In this document: positions 46,328-56,900 of the stretch, piece after piece
How positions within the stretch are numbered: the first letter of the stretch is position 1
How the letters are laid out: every line of letters starts with the position of its first letter
Origin: Klebsormidium nitens
Taxonomy: Eukaryota; Streptophyta; Klebsormidiophyceae; Klebsormidiales; Klebsormidiaceae
DNA length: 64,000 bases
NCBI GenBank assembly: GCA_000708835.1
Contig: DF237367.1
Location: 16,955 to 80,954 of the forward strand
Direction: 5' to 3'
Position numbers and translations under genes: made by a program
Notes under the pieces: generated by a model
The model's input: the letters and a program-made list of their open reading frames with translations, nothing else
Told to the model about the DNA's origin: nothing
Database searches by the model: none

Positions 46328-47050
46328 ATGGCGCCCCAGCCACTTTTCTCACAGCGCCCTCCCCCACAGCCTGGACAATCGTCACGGCAGCTGTCATGTT
46401 CCAGCCGCCAGCTGTCGCCCATCAAGCTCTCGCTCGCCGTTGCAGCAGTCCTTCTTTCTTTTGCGGACGCCGTTTCAGCCCGGTGCAATCCGTACCGCAA
46501 TTGCAACGCAGAGGGCTACTGCTGCTGCTCAAACTCAGTGTTCTACTCTGCGCGCCCCGTTGGTCAAACCTGCCAGAAGCATTTCCGAGCGTACATGCTC
46601 GCTGTCGTCATTGTCCCGATCGCCGTAGGCCTTGTGCTTTGCATGCTTATGAGCTATTGGCAGCGGAAGCGGCTTGCGAGGTTGCGCCCGAATACGTACC
46701 AGACGGGGCCCGACCTCAACCCAGTGCCAATGCCTTATATTGCCGGGCCGGGGGCTTATGCGGGGGGGCCGGCGAGATATCCTCCCGGACCGGGCGCCTA
46801 TGGAGATCCGGCCATGCCATACCAAGGTGCGCCTGGGGGGTATCACGATGGGTCACCAGCATATGGGGGGGGACAGGGCGCTTATGGGGGCGGGCCGGGT
46901 GCTTATCAGGGTGGACCAGGGGCTTATGGAGGGGGGCCGACGCCGGGTTATGATCACCAGGTCTATGGGACCCCAGTTATGGCCTATCCGCCGGCAGCGC
47001 ACCTTCCAGAGGATCGCTATAAGGAGGCGCCGGCTCCTTACAGGGCCTAG
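46328..47050 (+). CDS. Small cysteine-rich single-pass membrane protein with GAY-repeat tail
   Basis: 240 residues in one coding exon. The ATG at 46328 is ten bases after a strong acceptor. Residues about 32-51 (IKLSLAVAAVLLSFADAVSA) form a signal sequence. A short extracellular cysteine cluster follows (C53, C59, CCC at 65-67, C82), then a transmembrane helix at about 88-110 (AYMLAVVIVPIAVGLVLCML) and a basic stop-transfer QRKRLARLR. The rest is a cytoplasmic tail rich in Gly, Pro and Tyr, with five GAY repeats (PGAYAGG, PGAYGDP, QGAYGGG, PGAYQGG, PGAYGGG). The topology resembles animal Shisa/VOPP1-like proteins, but I see no basis for homology. Tyr/Pro-rich tails of this kind often mediate protein interaction or condensation; function here is unknown. 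Confidence 0.75.
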   Translation: MAPQPLFSQRPPPQPGQSSRQLSCSSRQLSPIKLSLAVAAVLLSFADAVSARCNPYRNCNAEGYCCCSNSVFYSARPVGQTCQKHFRAYMLAVVIVPIAVGLVLCMLMSYWQRKRLARLRPNTYQTGPDLNPVPMPYIAGPGAYAGGPARYPPGPGAYGDPAMPYQGAPGGYHDGSPAYGGGQGAYGGGPGAYQGGPGAYGGGPTPGYDHQVYGTPVMAYPPAAHLPEDRYKEAPAPYRA

Positions 47051-49353
47051 GGGAACGCGTGAGGTGAGAAGCGGCTTACAATCCTTCAAGAATGTTGTTT
47101 GGTAGGCTCATTGCCCACATCTACAAGTCAGATTGTTTGGACCAGGTGCACTTACAAGATTGTCCGTTGTTTGTCAGTTCTTTGTCGTTACTTACCTTCT
47201 TACTTTCTCTGGTCACTCAAAGCAAGCTGTTGGGGAAAAGTTTGGTCTTATATCACGGTTGTCAGAGCCCGCTGGCAGAGATCTCAGGGGCATGAGCTTA
47301 GCAGGTTGTACACAGAAACTGACCCCGGATCAGATGCTCACGGTTGACTACATCTGGTTAATCTATCGGTACCGCTGATCACTTTGCAGTAGCGCTACCA
47401 TAGGAGGTTCGTCACAAACTCCTGTCTTTGTCAATACTGGAAGGCTGCAAGGCACTTGTTGGGGATGCTTCTGAGATTCGGAGCGCAAGTCACGATCAAG
47501 TCTAGGATTATGCAAGGCCGAATTCTTATTGACTGCTGTACTTGGTGGGAGCCTTCTGAGACGGTTAGGAGTGCCGTTGCTTTCAATTGCATATCAAAAT
47601 AATGCATTGTGTCCCTTCACTGTACTCGAGGTTGATGATTGTCTCTCTTTTGCAGGACGCAAGGAGTCTTCCGGAAGAAAACGTGTGGCATTTGTCTTGT
47701 GTCATCAGCCACCGATTTACGATTGCCGGGCAGAGTTGCGGCTCTACTACTTGTATTGCAGTAGTCATTGGTCGGGAAGTGGTTGTTGAATCTGATAATA
47801 GTCGACTGCTATGTATGCGGAGATAAAACCTTACCTAACTATCAGCAGCTTTGCTCAGGTCTCCTTGTAGTGTACATTTGTAGTCGGCCCTCTCAGATCT
47901 GAGTGTGCTTGCCGGGGTTGCATGTTTGCTACTATTGTATTCAGCAGCCGGACTTACATTTTTGGATCACCTCTACCTTTGCTACCAAGGGTATGTAATA
48001 GTCAATGATTGAGGTGCTTCGTAAGAAGCTAAAAGTGTTGGAAGCGCAGCACCGATGTTGGTTCGGTGATTGAGGGCTTGAAAAGTTGTTCTATGTGGCC
48101 AGTGGGTTTAGCCCAATGATATATTGGCCACATGCCCAGTTCGAATGGATGCCCAAATCAATGGAATATTGCATACCCTCTATGTAGCATGCAAGCCCAG
48201 CCTGGTTCACAGAAATTGGTAGCTCGCTTTACAAGTTCAAGATACACAATTACAGTAGCTGCCGACCGTTATGACGATATTAATTTCTTATTCTTCAAGC
48301 ATATTGGCATGTATGATCCATCCTGATTGCAGCCCATCTTCCCATGCAACTTTCCAGCAAGTGGTGTATCGTAGTATATCAAAGGGTGATGGTCTCTTTT
48401 CGTACTCGCCGTAGCCAAATAGGCCATAGGCTTCTCATGGCATACATGTATGAAGTGTGTGTTTTTCTTAGACCCAGAGCTCTGCATCTTGGTCTATGCT
48501 CGACTCTAACAAAAGGGTTCTATATATCCCAAACCGAATCTGTTATCTCCAGCTACCGTACACTTCCTACTTTATGCTGGCGGACCCCACCGGGACTTCG
48601 GTCGTACGGAAGGAGGGTCGCAGAGGCGGCGTGGGTATGTAGAACCTGGTAGGGTCAGCAACTTTGGCTACGGCAAATCATAAGCAATCTAGGCCGGATA
48701 CGTGACGCGCCGGGCCATTTAAAAACCCCTGCCCCGTACTTCACAGCTTAGGGGATCTTTTCATATACCTAAGGGGAAAAAGGAACCGGCGCGGTACGTT
48801 TTCCGAATCTAGATTGGATGCAGGTTGCTGCAGAAACAGTGCTTGGGCTTGGGCTTGAGGGTGATGCCAAATTAGTATTGCACAATGCAAAGCAGGTCAG
48901 AACGCCATCAGGTTTAGCCAAGGCTTGATCGTAAGTTCCCAGTCTCCTCAGGCTAAAGAACTGTCACCATCTTTCGCGGCAAATTTGAAGTAGACCCGCC
49001 AGCTCAGCGGCAAGAACTGTCCCTATTGGTCGCGGGTTACCACGTGTCAGCCACGACTCCGAATCAGCTTTCACTAAAGTTTTTAAACGGGGTCTGCAAA
49101 TTGCAGGCAGGGTGTGAGCTTTTTAGCATGTGGGCACTCGGTTGGTACTTCCATCAACCATTTCTTCAGGCTCATTCACCAAAGTCAAATTTTGGGATCA
49201 CAGCGCCAGCATATTTGGAGCAGGTATAGTCTGCTGTTGGAAGGGTTGTCTTTCCACTCTCTCTGGCCTGCTAGCAAAGGACTGAGTGACAAAACCTGCT
49301 TCAAAGTTCAACAAAGCCAATCACCTTTGCGCTGGTAGTGCACAGAACAGATT
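47051..49353. other. Intergenic, 2.3 kb, no supported gene
   Basis: Downstream of the GAY-repeat gene and upstream of BTB-E. Only short unrelated ORFs are present. A tRNA-like hairpin element lies at 48093-48150. The promoter of BTB-E should be near the right end, though I see no TATA box there. Confidence 0.45.
48093..48150. repeat. Hairpin with tRNA-promoter-like boxes, possible SINE relic
   Basis: ATGTGGCCA at 48093-48101 and its exact reverse complement TGGCCACAT at 48125-48133 form a 9-bp stem. TGGCCAGTGGG resembles a Pol III A box (one base short) and CAGTTCGAATGG (about 48137-48148) a B box, about 40 bp apart. A full cloverleaf cannot be folded. It may be a degenerate tRNA-derived element or chance. 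Confidence 0.25.
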
Positions 49354-52300
49354 ATGGAAAAAGATACCAAGAAGGAGAAAGCGGCAACACCAGAGCTGAG
49401 CTCCAGCTCTCTGAAGGAGGATGGGCACTTTTTTGACTTTGTGCCCTTTTACAAGTAAGTGAGAATCTACTAATTCAAAGCTATTCAATATTGGCTCAAA
49501 CAATCTGCTCTTGTATTCTAGTTTATGTCCATCACATTGTTGAGAACGTGCGACTCCTTCCATAGCCTCATGGCTGCTGTGGTTGGTTCTTGGTGTAAGC
49601 AATATGAAAGCAGATTTGACACAGGGCGGGAGGGCAGCGCCAAAATGTGTGAACGCGCAATCGAAGTGATATAAACTTGCGCACGGCTTGCTGTTACTCG
49701 TCAAACACAGACTGGGCAATAATTTCGATTTTGTTCCATATATCTTGCAGTGGTCAATGACGCAAGCAGGGACTGCCTCTCTCACAGTGAGCACCTTATG
49801 AGTCTGTTTGGACATGGAATAAGCAAAGTTACTGAATGGGTCAAGGGAGGTTGCTTGGATGTAATCTTTTTGGTCCTCACCCAAATTGACCACTTTTGAT
49901 TACAGGCAACCGCAGTTCTGTGACCGGACTATCCGGTTGGAAATTCTGGATGATAGCCCGTCAGGTAAACATTCTGAAAACCCCAATTCTTGCAATTTGT
50001 CTGGGCTGAGCATCTTTGAACCCTGGCAGCTTGAATGTGAACAACAGGGTCAATCGTAGACCTGTGTTGTAGCGCAGGGATCTCAAATGAAAGTGGTTCC
50101 ATGTTCTTGTTTGTGCGCGCAAGCAGGAGTTTAGGCTTTTGACTCTCTGTCAGAACTTGTCAGGATTCTATGAGTACTTAGGGCGCTGATTGTGTTGCAA
50201 AGCAAGTCGTGATCGACGTGCCGGGCAGTCCTTGTCTTTTCCAAAACAAAACAAACTTCCTTGTAAAAGTGTCTGGCCAATTTGCTGGCGCAACTTGTTA
50301 AGCATCCCAACACTGTCCTTTCTTACTATTGGGTTTTCTTTAGGACAGGAAACCGAGGAGGGGCTGAAGCCAGCAGACCTGCCCGGGAGAACACGGCAAA
50401 GGGAAATGACAAAGCTGAGGGCCTTGACGGAGGGGAAATCGACCCAGGCAATGCTGCAGATGAATCCACGGAAACCCACTGCTCTCAAGAGGAGCTGCCG
50501 GCAACGGAAGAAGGGAGGGTTTCAGGCAGAAAGCGGGCCAGAGAAGAAGGGGACGAGCCAGGCAGGGACACGAGATCGGAATTGGCGGGTGAGGATGCTG
50601 GTTCAGCTTCAGAGCGCCTGGACGAAAAGAGTAAGGGAGCCCAGGCTGCTGATGGGAGTGACAAAGGCCTCGTAAGCAACGTCGCGGGCAGAACAGGGGA
50701 AGCAGAGAAGTCCGGTGATGAAATTGACGCCGGCCTGCAAAGGGCAGAAAATCCCGAAGTGGCAGAAGAGCGGAGTAAGCAAGAAGCGGCGTCTTCCAGT
50801 GGTGCCGTAGACAAGGACGGACCAGAGAGCTCCAGGGGAGCGGAGGGGCCGGAGGAGATCCCCATTTCTTCGATTGTTGTCGCCGCGAAGAGCCGCGTAC
50901 TACGGGCGATGCTGTCGAGCGACATGAGGGAGGGCCAGAAGGATGCGGCGATTGTGGTTAAGGTCACCCGGCAAGGTGCGTGAAAAGCAGATTGGGACAG
51001 TTTCACTTCTCATATGAGGGGATTAAGCTTCTCGATTGACAGCTGTGTGTCTCTCCTCTGCCTTCGGTCTCGGTCTGATGTAATGGCTGCTCGATATAAG
51101 GTGGAAGCTTGATACGCTGATTTGAAAGTTTTCGAGTTCTGAGCCCTGTGCAGTCTGGTGCGACTTTTCTGAGAGCAGCTCTGAAGGGTTTGACCAGAGA
51201 ACGCTCGCCATGTTCCAGGGGTGGTACAAGTGCTTGGATGCCTGGATCTTGGATTTTTTTGCATGTTGAGGTTTCCCAAATTCTTGGTTGGGTCCTGCTT
51301 TCAGCTCAAACGAGATCCAAACGAGACTCCAGAAGATGCACCCATATGGTTACGAACAGCCTGCGTTCCACAGCCTGCGTTCCCAGTTTTCAATCTAGCA
51401 GGCCCCTCTTTGTAACAAGGACTTCTACTACATTCTCACCGTCAAAATCACCACTACAATTCTTCGCTTAGCGATTAATGCATGGTCGTCACCTGCGTAT
51501 CCTTGTCCCTTGCAGAAAAGTGAGCTTTCAAGGCGATGATTCACATATCTGCGCTCGATTCTTTTCAAACTTTGCAAAACGGCTTCCATTGAAATCTTCA
51601 ACTTTTTCTACAATGGGACCCTCTCAAAACATTGCTTTCCAGAAAACCGAGCATTTAAGGAGTTGTTCACTTCTTCTACGCTAGACTTTCTCAAAGCTCG
51701 CGTCTCATCGTTATTTAGATTATTGAATGTCGAGGATACGATCTACACAGAAACCTTCTCAAGCTCGTGTATCTTTGTTCTGCAGAGAAGCGAGCTTTCA
51801 AGGAGATGATCGACTTCTTCTACAACGGAACCCTCTCAAAGCGCCTCCTCGACGAGGACTCTTCGACGCCGGAGCTTATCGCAACGCTGCTTTTGGGCGA
51901 CAAGTTCGAAGCGCACTCGTTCATGGGGGCGGTCCTCGACGTTCTGCAAGATAAGGTGGAAGACGGGGAAGACGCAGATTTAGAAACGATCGCCCTTCAC
52001 ATCCCGGAATTGCTGCATCAAAGGACGGAGGTGCGGGAACTGGTAGAGAGTGCGGGGGAGGCGCTCGTCGCGAGCTTTCGGAACGTGAGCAACTGGCGGG
52101 TTTCGTTTCGCTTCTACGCGCTGGGCGAGAGCGCGATCGAGTTTCTGTTGCGGTCGGAGGAACTAGAGGGGGGGGACGAAGTGGACGTCCTTGACGGCGC
52201 GCAAATCTGGGTCCAGCAACAGTTTGACGCGCCGGAAGAGAGGGCGGAAGCGTTCCGGCGGCTGGCTCCGTTCGTCCGGTTTGGGTGCATCAAGGGGGAG

Positions 52301-52867
52301 GTGTTAGAACGGCTGTTCGACAGCCCCGAGATGCAGTCGCCCGAAGTGCAAAAGCTACTCCAGAAAGCGTTGGTGTATCAAGCCTACTCGGACCCGAAGA
52401 AGCTGACGTCCATCTCAGAGTTCTCTCGGGTGAGGGAGGGGTTCAGAAAAGACACCATCGAACTTTTTTTCAACTTCGTCCTAGGTGAACGGGGCTTCAA
52501 GGTATTGTCCCCGTGGACAGAATGGAATGGCAGGAAATGGAGCCTGGCGATCGAAAAGGTCCAAACTCGGGTCCCTCCAACGCTGGGCATCAACCTGGTT
52601 CGCGGACCAAAATCAGGTTCCCAATCAAACGAGGCCGATATCATCCAGACTCAGTTCTTTGCGAAAAGTTGGCCGAGCGGGTACTGGTCGTTGCTCAAAA
52701 GTGGGGTCTGGACATATGCCAAGGAGGAAACAGAGGGAAAGGGGAGCTGCAACATATTCAAGAAGTCGTGGCAGGAGCTGAAGGCGTCCGAGTTTGTAGG
52801 GTGCACTAACGAAATCATCTTTCGAGTCGTGGCGAAACGGCTAATCGAAGACTCGGACTCGGAGTAA
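49354..52867 (+). CDS. BTB-E: LRB/POB1-like BTB-BACK protein with acidic NLS insert
   Basis: Exons 49354-49454, 49906-49964, 50349-50975 and 51786-52867; 1869 nt, 622 residues, phases 2-1-1. The start MEKDTKKEKAATPE gives an exon 1 ending GHFFDFVPFYK. Exon 2 (FCDRTIRLEILDDSPSG) is 59 nt. The exon 3 start was placed at 50349 (TTAGGACAG|GAAACC) because only that acceptor keeps the frame of GRKRAREEGDE, the NLS-like motif, and the BTB core IPISSIVVAAKSRVLRAML; a nearer acceptor at 50343 would shift it. Exon 4 holds KRAFKEMIDFFYNGTLS, LGDKFEAHSFMGAVL, BACK and a C-terminus with FFAKSWPSGYWSLL and a DSDSE tail. It is most like BTB-C. The predicted role is a nuclear CUL3 substrate adaptor. Intron 3 contains decayed copies of the exon 4 start. 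Confidence 0.88.
51511..51770 (+). pseudogene. Array of decayed copies of the BTB-E exon 4 start inside intron 3
   Basis: 51511-51540 matches exon 4 start (51781-51810) at 27 of 30 bases, acceptor included, but an AAG-to-TGA change stops the frame. 51600-51630 matches 51812-51842 at 26 of 31. 51639-51679 is another copy of the acceptor plus start (CCAGAAAACCGAGCATTTAAGG) with one missing base. A shorter echo (TTCTCAAAGCTCG, TTCTCAAGCTCG) recurs near 51688 and 51755. All are upstream of the functional exon and none keeps an open BTB frame. Confidence 0.7.
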
Positions 52868-53984
52868 GCTTCACAGGGTTTGGTCTCAGTCTGTACAGAT
52901 TCATACTCATTACCTAAGTCCAAGATGCCCCAGCTGTCTGGTTGCTCAAAACAGACTTCAGGTTACTTATGTTCATCATTGCATGCGCAGTTCCGCGCCC
53001 GCTCGAACATCCGACAAGCCGGTTAGTATTCTGGCTCGTACGTTATACAATCACTGCTGGGAAATTATCTGCACACTCACCCTGAGACACGATGTCACTC
53101 GAGAGATGCAATTCTTAATGGGCCTCTGAACCGTGAGCATACGAAACTCAATTGCACCATGTGCTGAACAGTGCCCGGGGCCAGTGGGGTCATGTGAAGC
53201 GCTAGCTGGCACGCGTACTGCAAAATTCGTACAGTCTCGTTGTTGCACAATCCCAGCTGCGGGAATTTGAAAGTAACATGCCAGCTAGTTGGTCCGGGTA
53301 TATGCTTGAGCAGTGGCCGCGGCCGACCCAACGGAAACCCATTGGAACTAATTGAGTGACGCCTCTTCCTAGCGATATAAAGATTGGCCTTGCACGGAGG
53401 CGCGGCTAGACAGCTTGCGGCCGCCCGCGAGCACAGTCAGTACATATATTGCGGCGCCCGTCCAGAAAGACAAATTTACTTGAAACGGCGCGTAAACATG
53501 ATCCGGTGCAACTCCAACATGCCGGTCATGCGCTCGCGCTCAGGAACATGATCGTCATCATTGCGATCCTTACATGATCACTGATCTTCAATTAACTTTG
53601 CCGAGCAGTGCCTCCATGAAAGCTGCTGGTGGCAAGCATGCCACGCAACGATGAAGGTGGCATCAATGATCCGCACTATGTGTGAATCTTTCTGAGCATC
53701 CGTATACTTATGGTACAGTATACTTGGCTTAAAGGAATGTTGCTCAAACTAAGCTACTATTTAAGCCTGGGCTGTTTAGAGCGTGGTGGTTACGCAATTG
53801 ACTCTGAAGGGGACACCATTCCCGCTGTCACTATGTTTGACGGTCTTATACACTGCAAGCCACAAGCCTTCTTTCGAACAAACACAAGGCGACTCTGTAC
53901 ATGCACAGTTCCAATTCTTTTGGCCAAAATCACGAGTGTTTCGTGCCGGATAGTAGCAAAGCATATCCACTAAAACTAGGTATT
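52868..53984. other. Intergenic region between convergent BTB-E and coiled-coil gene
   Basis: 3' flanks of BTB-E (+) and the 57-codon-repeat coiled-coil gene (-). Short ORFs on both strands have no support. A GCGGCCG-rich patch is present near 53320-53460. Confidence 0.45.
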
Positions 53985-56900
53985 TTACAATTTCTTGTTG
54001 CGCTGAGCGCGGTACTTGCTCTCGGCAATCTTCTGCAGCTCCGCAATGCGGTCGACCTCCTCTTCTGACTTCCGCCTAAGACCCTCCTTCTCTTCGGCAA
54101 TCTCCCGTCGAGCACTCTCCCGCTCGCTCTCCAGGCCCCTCAGCAATTCCAGCAACCTCAATTCCAATTCGAGCTCTTCTTTCTCTTTGCGGGAGACGTT
54201 ACGTTCCCTCCTGATGACGTCAGCAGCAGCCACGTGGCCTTCCCAGACCGCGAGATCCGTCCCGACGCACGCGTCGGCTGTCGAACCGCCACATGGCAGG
54301 CCCCCCTCAGAAGTTTCCCTACTCACCGTTCCCTTGGTTACCACGCGCCCTCCCAGCGCTTGGCCCCCGTCCTCGATGACGTCAGCCGCGGCCGCCACGT
54401 CAGCACCGGTGCCACGTGAAAGCCTCACCGCATCCCCGAGTCCAGGCTTCCCTGCTCCGGCGAGCACCACTTGACCCAGTCCTCCCTCCAGGGCGACCAC
54501 TACACGGCTAGCACCACAGCGGAGGTCGCTCAAAAGAGAGAACTTTTTATCGAGCTCCCCTCTGAGCCCTTCCTCAATCTGCTCCATTATACCGTATACC
54601 GACCCCGCTTCCTTCTTGGCACGTGCTTCTTCCTCCAGCAAAGTTCTCGCCTCCCTAGCGACCTGTGCTCTGCGCGGCAGGGCGTCGTTCCATCTCTTCT
54701 CTAGTTGCTCGTTCTGCTGTACGGCTTCGTCCCGCTCCGCTTCCACTTCCTCTGTTAACTGTAGGGCGGTTTTCACCTCTCGCTCTAGTTCCGCTGCCCG
54801 CTCTAGGGCGGCGTTCCGTTCCTGCTCTAGTTGCGTCGCCTTGCTCTGACTGTTTGCTAAGTCCTCCGTTTCCTCCTCGACCAGCGCCCTGAGTGACGTC
54901 ACCTCTGCCCTTGCTGACGCAACCTCCGCTCTTGCTAACGCTAGCTCCAGTTCCAGCGTCGGCATCGCCTCGCGCGCTTCGGCCATTTCCCTCACCACCT
55001 CTCGTTGTTGCGCCTCCGCCTCTGCCACTCGTTCTGCTTCTTTTTCCAGCGCCTCCTTGAGTGACGTCACCTCCGCCCTTGCTGACCCCGACTCCGCTCT
55101 CGCTGACGTCAGCTCCGTCTCCAGCTTCCGCATCGCCTCACAGACGTCGGCCGTCGCTCTAGCCGCCTCTATTTGCTGCGCTGCCGAGTCCCCTGCCGCT
55201 CGTTCCGTCGCCCTTCTCAGCGCCTCGCTGACTGACCTCACCTCCTCTCTTGCTGACGCGGCATCCGCCCTCGCTGACGTCAGCTCCGTCTCCAGCTTCC
55301 GCATCGCTTCACACGCTTCGGCCGTCGCTCTGGTCGCCTCTAGTCGCTGCGCCTCCGAGTCCGCTGCCGCTCGTTCCGTCGCTCTTCTCAGCGCCTCCCT
55401 GACTGACATCAACTCCTCTCTTGCTGACGCGGCATCCGCCCTCGCTGACGTCAGCTCGGCCTCCAGCTTTCCCCTCGCTTCTGCCGTTTGCCTCACCGCC
55501 TCTAGTTGCGTCTCCAGTTCCGCTGCTCGTTCCCTTTGCTTTCTAAGCGCCTCTTCCAGACAGCCCACTTGCTTTTCTTTCTCCTCCACTTGGCCCCTTA
55601 AATCTCTGACACTGCTTTCTAACTCCGCTTTTTCCGCTGCAGTCCTCTTCCCGAAATCGGCCAGCACGCTCTTTCCCCGTTCGACTTCCTGCATCGAAAC
55701 TTTTAACTCCATTCTCAAAGTTTCCTCCCGTCTCTTCCACTCCGCTTCTCTTTCTTTGTATCCCGTAACCTCTTTCGTCTTGCCCTCCAGTTCCCGACTG
55801 AGCGCACCAATCCTTAGCTCCATTGCTTCGCGCACTTTCCTCGCCTTTTGTATCCCTTGCTGCAGCAAAGTCGACGCCTCCAGAATTATCTCCCTTTGTA
55901 GTTCGCCGCCTGCCGGCACCGGTTCCGATCTGCCCCTCTGATCTTCTCCTTTCTCACCGGAAACTAACTCACTTCCGGGCAGCCCAGACGACCTGTTCGG
56001 GATCTCCGACTGCGGACTTCGGGATCCGGACAGGTCTGCTGGCGTTTTGGACAGTCCGAACCTGCCAGCGTTTTCGGACCTTACTAATTCGGACAGCCCA
56101 ACGGACGGTTTGGCTGCCCCAGTCTCTGGCTGCTTGTCGGCGCAGCTTGGCGCGAGCCTCTCCGAAAGAGACGCTGGCGGAACGGGGTGTCCGATGTGTT
56201 CCGGGGGTCTTTCGGACGGGGATTCGGACAGGGGCGCAGAGCGTCCCGGTTCCGGGCGGTCGCTGAGCTCGGCGGCCGGTGCTTTGACGGACCTGGGAAA
56301 AAGAGCGGAATGTTAATAACTACGAGTTCGTTTCAAGATGCTTACGAAAATGCTTACGAAAGATGGGTGGAAACTTTTGAAGCCGTCGTGTTTGATTGTG
56401 AGCACTGTAAGCGAGTATCCTGGGGTCTCAGCGAGCAGGCAACGGCTTTCGAGGCCCAAGAGTGCTTGAAACACTGTCGATAACGTTCGATGTACAGGAG
56501 GAGGCGCCCGCTTGCATTTCTGATCACCAGAAGAAAACGGCCCGCAATTCCATTTCAGCAAAACGCAGCTTTCGCACCAAACAGGCTTGTGACTTGGCTG
56601 TGGCTCGGCTATCGAGATGGTGTGAAAAGAGTAAAAGAAGAATCAAAGCACTCGCTCAAGGCAACTCGTTCAGTAGTCATTGGCGAGACTTTTCTGTTGA
56701 CATCGAAAGGAGATGTGAGGAAGGGTCAGCGTTTCCTGTTGTCTTTCCAAGTAAGGCTGATTAGCATTTTGAACAAGCACGCAGCGAGAGCCAGCCTGTC
56801 CCGAGTGCTATCCACGTAGGGGTGCAGTACTTACGAATCAAAGAAGTGTCGAGCACGCCAGACCAGCAAGACTCTCAGAAAACACGTGCAAACAAGAATC

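Noticed and set aside
55057-55941. Plus-strand 294-codon ORF with Ala/Ser repeats
   Set aside because: Mirror of the 57-codon coiled-coil repeats on the minus strand.
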